Source of the DNA: Acidobacteriota bacterium
GTDB lineage: Bacteria > Acidobacteriota > Thermoanaerobaculia > Gp7-AA8
Direction: 5' to 3'
Assembly (NCBI GenBank): GCA_016184115.1
Contig: JACPDH010000092.1
Location: 1-57,152 of the forward strand
DNA length: 57,152 bases
Below the pieces are notes generated by a model. That model was not told where the DNA came from. It worked only from the letters and a program-made list of their open reading frames with translations, and made no database searches. This document shows positions 51,478-57,152 of the stretch, piece after piece. Made by a program: the position numbers and the translations under genes. Position 1 is the stretch's first letter; the number at the start of each line of letters is the position of its first letter.

Positions 51478-52932
51478 TTGACAGACACGAGCCAGTCCGG
51501 CGCAGCGCCGGCCGCACAGCTCACGCTGAACGACCTGCTGATCTTCATGGAACAGCAGAAGGCGTCCGACCTGCACCTCAAGCCGATGCGTCCACCTCTG
51601 CTCCGTATCGGCGGCAAGCTCGTTCCCGTCAAGGCGGAGCCACTCAAGCCTGCCGACCTCGAGCGAATGCTCCTTCCGCTCCTCAACGCGGCGCAGCAGG
51701 AGAAGTTCGAGAAGCACCAGGCACTCGATCTCGGGTACGGCGTGCCCGGGGTGGCTCGGTTCCGCGGGAACATCTACCGTCAGCGTGGCACGGTCGCGGG
51801 AGTCTTCCGCCGCATCCCGATCCAGATCATCGGCATCGACGATCTCGAGCTCCCGAACGCCGTGCGCGATCTATCGCAACAACCCGACGGGCTCGTGCTC
51901 GTCACGGGACCGACCGGCTCGGGCAAGTCGACGACACTCGCGGCGATGATCTTCGAGATCGCGGCACACGAGCCGATTCACATCGTCACGGTCGAGGATC
52001 CGATCGAGTTCCTCTTCACAGACCGTGTCGCCGCGGTCTCACAGCGCGAGGTCGGCACCGATACGCCGAGCTTCGCCGAAGCGCTCAAGAACGCGATGCG
52101 CCAGGATCCCGACGTGGTCATGGTCGGCGGGATGCGCGATCGCGAAACGATGCAGACCGTCCTCACGGCGGCCGAGACCGGGCATCTCGTCTTCTCGACT
52201 CTCCACACGAACAACGCCGCGCAGACGATCGATCGTCTGATCGACGCGTTCCCGCCCGAGCAGCACAAGCAGATCCGCTCACAACTGTCTCTCGTGCTGC
52301 GCGGGATCATCTCCCTCAAGCTCGTGAAGACGATCGAAGGAAGGCTGACGGCCGTCGTCGAGATCCTACGCAATTCGCCGAAGATCGCGAAGCTGATCGA
52401 GGAAGGAAACACGAAGGAGATTCTCGAGGAGATGGAGAACTCCGTCGGCTACTACAAGATGCAGACGATGAACCAGTCGCTTCTGGCGCTGCTGGTTCAT
52501 CAGAAGGTCACATACAAGCACGCGATGGAGATCTCGAGCGACCCCGAGGATCTCTCGCTCAAGCTCCGAAAGATGTTCCCCGCGATCGAGGATCGCGTGC
52601 GCCAGGGAGGTGAAGACGTGCCGAGCTACTCTGATTTCTCGCAGATCATGGAGTTGATGGACATCAAGAAGCTCCATGAAGAGCAGGAAGATAAGTTCCG
52701 CATCCGGATGATGGAGAAGGACCAGGAAATCGAGAACCTCAAACACGATTTCGAATGGCAGCTCCAGCGGGCGCGCGAAGGCGGCAGCGACAGCGCCGAG
52801 AAGGATCAGGAAATCGCAAAGCTTCGAGGCGAGAACGAGCGACTTCGCGCCGAGGCCCAGCAGAAGCTCAACCAGATGCAGGAACGGATCAAGGAACTGA
52901 ACCAGAAGCTGATGGGTCAGGTGAAGAAGTAA
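51478..52932 (+). CDS. PilT-like type IV pilus ATPase with coiled-coil tail
   Basis: 484 residues, about 100 more than PilT. N-terminal PAS-like domain, then the secretion ATPase core: Walker [10 protein letters not shown] (144-152), Asp box [10 protein letters not shown] with Glu173, His-box [12 protein letters not shown], and [14 protein letters not shown]. The Walker B region reads [10 protein letters not shown], where PilT has VGEMRD, so the usual glutamate is glycine at residue 218. Residues 405-484 are a long charged coiled coil ([18 protein letters not shown]). TTG start with GGAG seven bases upstream. Probably a pilus-retraction homologue with altered ATPase or a regulatory role. Confidence 0.88.
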   Translation: MTDTSQSGAAPAAQLTLNDLLIFMEQQKASDLHLKPMRPPLLRIGGKLVPVKAEPLKPADLERMLLPLLNAAQQEKFEKHQALDLGYGVPGVARFRGNIYRQRGTVAGVFRRIPIQIIGIDDLELPNAVRDLSQQPDGLVLVTGPTGSGKSTTLAAMIFEIAAHEPIHIVTVEDPIEFLFTDRVAAVSQREVGTDTPSFAEALKNAMRQDPDVVMVGGMRDRETMQTVLTAAETGHLVFSTLHTNNAAQTIDRLIDAFPPEQHKQIRSQLSLVLRGIISLKLVKTIEGRLTAVVEILRNSPKIAKLIEEGNTKEILEEMENSVGYYKMQTMNQSLLALLVHQKVTYKHAMEISSDPEDLSLKLRKMFPAIEDRVRQGGEDVPSYSDFSQIMELMDIKKLHEEQEDKFRIRMMEKDQEIENLKHDFEWQLQRAREGGSDSAEKDQEIAKLRGENERLRAEAQQKLNQMQERIKELNQKLMGQVKK

Positions 52933-53024
52933 TTCGCGTAGCGCCGGCGCCTCGCCGCCACGAGTACGCAGCCCTGCGAGTCGCAGTGCCCAATGCCTCC
53001 GGGGCAACAACCAAGCAATTGAAC

Positions 53025-53375
53025 ATGCCCAAGTCGAAAGAAATCGAAACGTTCCCGAATCCGCGCGCTGGACGCGACTACGAGATCGGGTTCGAAGCAC
53101 CGGAGTTCACCTGCCTCTGCCCGAAGACGGGCCAGCCCGACTTCGCCACGATTCGGATCCGCTACACCCCGGACCAGAAGTGCATCGAGTTGAAATCGCT
53201 CAAGCTCTATCTCTGGTCGTTCCGCGACGAAGGGGCGTTCCACGAGGCGGTGACGAACCGGATCCTCGACGACCTCGTTGGCGCCGTCGACCCGCGATGG
53301 ATGCTAGTCGAAGGGGATTTCTACGTCCGCGGTGGCATCAAGACGATCGTCCGCGCGGAGCACAGGAAGGCGTAG
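53025..53375 (+). CDS. queF: NADPH-dependent 7-cyano-7-deazaguanine reductase (preQ1 synthase)
   Basis: 116 residues, the short unimodular form. Reduces preQ0 to preQ1 in queuosine biosynthesis. The active-site cysteine is Cys32 in [13 protein letters not shown], followed by the substrate-binding [20 protein letters not shown]. The ATG at 53025 is used although no SD is visible; the frame stays open upstream for 90 codons in sequence that mirrors the previous gene. No preQ1 riboswitch could be recognised in the leader. Confidence 0.93.
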   Translation: MPKSKEIETFPNPRAGRDYEIGFEAPEFTCLCPKTGQPDFATIRIRYTPDQKCIELKSLKLYLWSFRDEGAFHEAVTNRILDDLVGAVDPRWMLVEGDFYVRGGIKTIVRAEHRKA

Positions 53376-53405
53376 CGACTGACCGAAAACGATCGACGGC
53401 GAACC

Positions 53406-53786
53406 GTGACCCTCCGCTTCCGCACACGCGAAACCGAGCTCGCCATCGCGCGCCTCGAGCCCGACGCCGCGATTCCGGCATGGGCTTGGGGCGGCGCCTT
53501 CGCCTCGGTGACGCGAACGTTTCGCGAGCTCTCGATCGTCTGCCTCGCGGAGCGCGTGCCGGGGGAGGTGCGCCACGAACGCGGCTGGGCGATGCTCGAG
53601 CTCGAAGGGCCGTTCGCGTTCGAGCTGACCGGCATCCTCGCGTCGTTCCTCGCGCCGCTGGCCGAAGCGAAGATCGGGATTTTCGCGATATCGACCTTCG
53701 ACACCGACGTCGTGCTCGTCAAGCGCGCCTCACTCGATGCGGCGCTCGCGGCACTCGCGCGAGCAGGGCACGTTAGGGTCGACTGA
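53406..53786 (+). CDS. ACT-domain protein
   Basis: 126 residues, GTG start. The second half, FELTGILASFLAPLAEAKIGIFAISTFDTDVVLVKRASLDAAL, matches the ACT_7 (CASTOR/GATS-like) small-molecule binding fold that usually occurs as a pair of ACT units. Such proteins bind amino acids; ligand and partner here are unknown. It lies 30 bases after queF and may be co-transcribed, but a link to queuosine is not expected. Confidence 0.82.
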   Translation: MTLRFRTRETELAIARLEPDAAIPAWAWGGAFASVTRTFRELSIVCLAERVPGEVRHERGWAMLELEGPFAFELTGILASFLAPLAEAKIGIFAISTFDTDVVLVKRASLDAALAALARAGHVRVD

Positions 53787-53831
53787 GAAGAGAAGACGCG
53801 CCCGAAGAGAACGGAAGCTTTTGCCCCAGGC

Positions 53832-56621
53832 CTACTCCGCTTTCACGACGAGGAGCGTGATGTCGTCCTGAGCCTCACCGTCGCCCCACGAACGAAGCGC
53901 GTCGAGGATCGATGCCTGAATGCCCGCGGCGTCGCGCGCGAGATGCTCCCGCGCGAGCAGCGCAAGCCGCTCTTCGCCGAATTGCTCGCCGTCCGCATTC
54001 GTCGCCTCGGTCACGCCGTCGGTGTAAAGGACGATCGCGTCGCCGCGCTCGAGCGCGACCTCGGCTGACTCGATCGCCGATCCGGCGAAGAGCCGGGCGA
54101 TCGCGTGGCCTCCCTCGTGCAACGATCGAGTCGTACTCGCGTCGCCGCGCACCAGCAGCGGAGGGTTGTGTCCCGCATTCGAATAGCGGAACGTCCGCCG
54201 GGTGGCGTCGATCTCGCCATAGAAGAAGGTGATGAACTTGCCTCCTGAAAGGTTTCCCGATACGAGTCGCCGCACCTTCGTGCAGAGCTCTGCAGTCGAC
54301 GTCGCCTCCGGAGCGAGCGCGCGCACTGACGCCTGGAGTCCCGACATCAGGATCGCAGCACTCATCCCCTTGCCGACGACGTCCGCGATGCAGACGCCCG
54401 CGCGGGATCGATCGAGAGGGAGGACGTCGAAATAGTCGCCTCCCATCGTTCGTGCCGGGAGCCAGACTCCCGAGATCGAGAAGCCTGGAATCTGTGCGAT
54501 CGACTTCGGCAACAACGTCTCCTGGATCTCTCGCGCCGCACGAAGCTCCGTGTCGTCGACCCGGGCGCGGGACGCCTCGAGGGCGATGGCGATTTGCCTT
54601 GCGGCCGCGGCGAGGAGCTCGCCGTCGTCGTCACCCCATCGGTCCTCGCCGAGTTTTGCGCCGAGTGTGACGACGCCAATCGTCGTTTCATTGTGCCGCA
54701 CCGGGACGATCATCGCGGCGCCTAACTTACGGTACTTTGCGCGCTCGGCCTCTGAAAGCTCGGCATCGGCAAGCGGGACGACGGATGGCTCGGGCTCCGC
54801 GTAGCTGCGACGCGGAGCGAGCCGGATTTTCTCGAAGATCTCGTGCGGCACGCCGATCGACGCGCCGGGCATGAGGGCCTGCGACCCTTCCCCACGCGCG
54901 TAGATCGTCACCGAGCGGTTCTGGAGAGCCTGCTGCAGTGCTGCCGCAATCGCGCGGAGGACGCCAGGCAGGTCGCCGCCCGCGGACGTAGCCTCGCCGA
55001 TGGCGTCGAGCGCCTTCGGGTAGTCGTACTTCGTCCGGAAAAAACGCCGGTCGACGAATGTCTGCAGGCCATTGCGCAGAGGGATGAAAAGCGCCGCGAT
55101 TACGAGCGTTCCGGCGATCGTCGCCAGCTGGCTCGTGACTCCTGACACGCGAACGAGCAGCGCGCCCGCTCCGCCGACGAGTGCCAGGTACGCGATGACG
55201 ATGATGCCGGTCGCGGCGCCGTAGACGAAGGTCTTCCTGATGATCACGTCGATGTCCATCACGCGATAGCGGAGGATTCCGAACGCGAACGAGACGGGGA
55301 TGATCACGTAGAGGAGTTTGACCGCAGCACCTGCGTAGTGCATCGACGGTGTCGGCGCGTCGCACCAAAGACTCCATACGACGATACCCAGGGTGACCGC
55401 GCTCACGGCGCTGATCGACAGAATGGTTCCCCAGAGTGGCCACTTCACCTGTCGTTTCTCTTCGACGTCCGCGTCGCGGTAGCCTCGATACAGAAACACG
55501 CAGGTCGCGATCGAGTAGCCGCCGATCACGACGATGAGGTAGACGAGGATGATGAGTACGAAGACAAGGCCGACGACTATGCCGTAACCCTTCGGCATTC
55601 TGTCCAGTATCGGGCCTAACGACGCCGCGGCGAGCAGCGAGGCGACGGCGAAAAGCAATGGGTGCTCGCCGACGAACTGCCGCGTCGATCCGGGGCGCGT
55701 CCCGCGCCGGCCGAGCAGTACGAGCGCAGCGGTGGCGGCGAGCAGCGCCGCGCTCACGAGCCATCCATGCATCCCGTCGGAGAGGGTTGCGGTGCCGATC
55801 GTCGCCGTCGGCAGAATCAGCCCTGCGAATCCGGCGACGTAAATCCACCCGCGGAGTCGCGGGAAGCGCGCGATGACCGGTCGCTCACGCGGGAAGATGA
55901 GCGCGAGGTGCAGCAGAAGGCAAAGCATCAGGATCGCGAGGCATGTGTAAGCCGTCCATGTGAGCCAGAACGAAACCGAGAAACCGACCGGCTTGACGCC
56001 GCTCCCCATCGCTTCGATCTCGTAGATCGCGTAAAGGACGAACACAATTGCGGCTGATGCGCACATGAAGTAGAAGACCATCGCGCGCTCGGAGCGCGGC
56101 TTCGTCCAGAACACTAGACCGCTGATCGCGAGGAAGACGAACGCGGTGAGGAGGCTGCTCCACATGCTGAAGCGCATCCCGGCAAGGCGGAGCGGATCTT
56201 CGAGCGGAACACGCGCGACGAGCTCACGGCCGTCGCGCACGACGCGATACGTGGCCGACTTCCCGATCGTTATCTCGCGATCGGGCGAGGTGAGCTCGGC
56301 GACCGGAATGCCGTCGACGGCGACGATGACGTCGCCGTGGCGAAGTCCGGCCCGCTCTCCCGTCGAGCCGGGAGCGACCATGACGATACGGCTCTTGCTG
56401 TTCTTCCTGACGAATGCGGGGATTCGCGAATTCGCGCCGGCGCGCATTGGCGCGTTGTAGAGGATGCCTGTGGTGCCACGCTCTCTCCACGCGACGCGAC
56501 GCGAAACGAGCAGCGCGACGCTTCCCGCAACGATCGCGATCGTGCAGGCGAGAAGCAACAGCTTGCGGCGCGCGAGGTGGCGCCGTTCGTCGTCGGTGGA
56601 TTCCATGGTCGGGTCGGCCAT
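53832..56621 (-). CDS. PDZ / multi-TM / GAF / PP2C (SpoIIE-type) serine phosphatase
   Basis: About 929 residues. Order: one N-terminal membrane helix, a PDZ domain around 65-140 (VMVAPGSTGERAGLRHGDVIVAVDGIPV), eight or more membrane helices from 150 to 510, a GAF domain around 560-690, and a SpoIIE/RsbU-type PP2C phosphatase (700-925) with GGDYFDVLPLD, IADVVGKGMSAAILMS and LYTDGVTEATN that hold the metal-binding aspartates. Membrane-sensing phosphatases like this usually control an anti-sigma-factor antagonist, but no such partner is linked. The ATG at 56621 is a choice between it, a TTG 4 codons before and an ATG 5 codons after. Confidence 0.9.
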   Translation of the reverse strand: MADPTMESTDDERRHLARRKLLLLACTIAIVAGSVALLVSRRVAWRERGTTGILYNAPMRAGANSRIPAFVRKNSKSRIVMVAPGSTGERAGLRHGDVIVAVDGIPVAELTSPDREITIGKSATYRVVRDGRELVARVPLEDPLRLAGMRFSMWSSLLTAFVFLAISGLVFWTKPRSERAMVFYFMCASAAIVFVLYAIYEIEAMGSGVKPVGFSVSFWLTWTAYTCLAILMLCLLLHLALIFPRERPVIARFPRLRGWIYVAGFAGLILPTATIGTATLSDGMHGWLVSAALLAATAALVLLGRRGTRPGSTRQFVGEHPLLFAVASLLAAASLGPILDRMPKGYGIVVGLVFVLIILVYLIVVIGGYSIATCVFLYRGYRDADVEEKRQVKWPLWGTILSISAVSAVTLGIVVWSLWCDAPTPSMHYAGAAVKLLYVIIPVSFAFGILRYRVMDIDVIIRKTFVYGAATGIIVIAYLALVGGAGALLVRVSGVTSQLATIAGTLVIAALFIPLRNGLQTFVDRRFFRTKYDYPKALDAIGEATSAGGDLPGVLRAIAAALQQALQNRSVTIYARGEGSQALMPGASIGVPHEIFEKIRLAPRRSYAEPEPSVVPLADAELSEAERAKYRKLGAAMIVPVRHNETTIGVVTLGAKLGEDRWGDDDGELLAAAARQIAIALEASRARVDDTELRAAREIQETLLPKSIAQIPGFSISGVWLPARTMGGDYFDVLPLDRSRAGVCIADVVGKGMSAAILMSGLQASVRALAPEATSTAELCTKVRRLVSGNLSGGKFITFFYGEIDATRRTFRYSNAGHNPPLLVRGDASTTRSLHEGGHAIARLFAGSAIESAEVALERGDAIVLYTDGVTEATNADGEQFGEERLALLAREHLARDAAGIQASILDALRSWGDGEAQDDITLLVVKAE

Positions 56622-56929
56622 TCCTGCGCTCAATGGACTCTACGAAGCGTGCGACAGTTGGTTGCCGCCCCGCGTCGAGCGATCGTAGCAGACGAAGGGG
56701 GCTGCGCCTTCTCTGATCGCTCGAGCACATCGCGGCTGTATCTACGATGGGGCGCTGGTCGCGAAACTGCACAATCGCGGCGCCCGCGAATTGGCGCTGC
56801 GGGCGCGCGCTCCCTTCGCGCCGAAGGCTGGCTGGAGGGGTGTTAGACTGCGATGAGCCGACGGTAGCGTCGACACGCCCGGATCATGTTTCCGCGGCTT
56901 CCATTCGCAATTCGACCACGGAGGTTTTC

Positions 56930-57152
56930 ATGCGTCTTCGCGCTGTAATCGTTGGGACGTCTTTGGCGCTCGCTATCGCGCTTCCGACCACGGCTTCGGA
57001 GTCGCCGCGTACGGCGAAGGCTGCGCTCATCGAGGAGTACATGCAAGTGACGCAGGCTGAGCGAACGATGGAGGAGGCGTTACGGCTCGCGTTCGATAGC
57101 TCGGACGACCAGATCCGCGAATCCCTGGGGGTGACGGAGACCGAACTCGGCG
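56930..57152 (+). CDS. Exported DUF2059-like protein, cut by window edge
   Basis: The first 74 codons are visible. ACGGAGGTTTTC gives a strong ribosome site. Signal peptide MRLRAVIVGTSLALAIALPT, cleaved near residue 23, then AALIEEYMQVTQAERTMEEAL, which looks like the start of DUF2059 (a periplasmic helical domain). The C-terminal part is missing. A TGTTAGACT extended -10 lies about 80 bases upstream (56841-56849); the rest of the gap from the phosphatase gene shows nothing. Confidence 0.65.
   Translation, partial: MRLRAVIVGTSLALAIALPTTASESPRTAKAALIEEYMQVTQAERTMEEALRLAFDSSDDQIRESLGVTETELG

Noticed and set aside
52933-53024. preQ1 riboswitch ahead of queF
   Set aside because: Only a short TGCC/GGCA stem is visible; no preQ1-I or preQ1-II core could be recognised.
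1685-55621. GTTAGGC and GCCTAAC as integron attC core sites
   Set aside because: The heptamers match the integron core-site pattern, but they are single, lie mostly inside essential-looking coding frames, show no paired inverse core with palindromic centre, and no integrase or cassette array is present.

Overview
The window is GC-rich, Gram-negative-type chromosomal DNA of roughly two-thirds G+C by eye. Nothing in it names a species. An outer-membrane-barrel protein, a reaction-centre-type c cytochrome, a KorAB 2-oxoacid:ferredoxin oxidoreductase with a fused gamma-alpha subunit, a full class of soil-type exopolysaccharide genes and many short 7-bp intergenic repeats together fit Acidobacteriota or a neighbouring phylum best; this is inference. 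No rRNA, tRNA or CRISPR array was seen, and no prophage. One 166-bp MITE-like element is present.

Layout. 1-4.5 kb (minus strand): a cut-off membrane protein, then an amino-acid catabolism set read hutH, cysteine dioxygenase, kbl. 5-6.3 kb: purA, followed by a perfect 52-bp inverted repeat. 6.6-7.8 kb: a secreted coiled-coil protein and a dihaem-type c cytochrome. 7.8-10.1 kb (minus): ugd and UDP-xylose synthase, which make UDP-glucuronate and UDP-xylose. 10.4-13.5 kb: korA-korB. 13.6-16.8 kb (minus): flippase and two family-2 glycosyltransferases. 17-22.6 kb: a BtuF-like binding protein, then (minus) tldD, tldE, dppB, dppC. 22.8-26.8 kb: a 53-residue basic protein, an MprF-type synthase domain fused to membrane helices, queD, two small membrane proteins and dprA. 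26.9-32 kb: a TPR lipoprotein, an exported protein, a 980-residue protease/propeller/barrel protein and two small proteins. 32.2-40.1 kb: an exopolysaccharide cluster with four glycosyltransferases, a polyprenyl-phosphate sugar transferase and a GT-C-like membrane protein. 40-46.6 kb: a PLP decarboxylase, a possible nucleotidyltransferase, RNase D, thioredoxin reductase and a 602-residue Rossmann protein of unknown role. 46.9-51.4 kb: an M23 peptidase (minus), the pyrimidine operon pyrR-pyrB-pyrC and a receiver-domain protein. 51.5-57.1 kb: a PilT-like ATPase, queF, an ACT-domain protein, a PDZ/GAF/PP2C phosphatase (minus) and the start of an exported protein.

Two genome-scale patterns stand out. 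First, the words GCCTAAC/GTTAGGC occur 25 times, and the 8-mer GCCTAACG/CGTTAGGC 13 times, well above a rough composition estimate, across several reading frames. Second, nearly every long intergenic gap carries arrays of degenerate 7-bp units, often in inverted pairs that can fold into long hairpins and often starting at or within a stop codon. The presence of dprA and a PilT-like ATPase makes a DNA-uptake role for the first pattern worth testing. Several genes also appear to have promoters so close to the start codon that their mRNAs would be leaderless.
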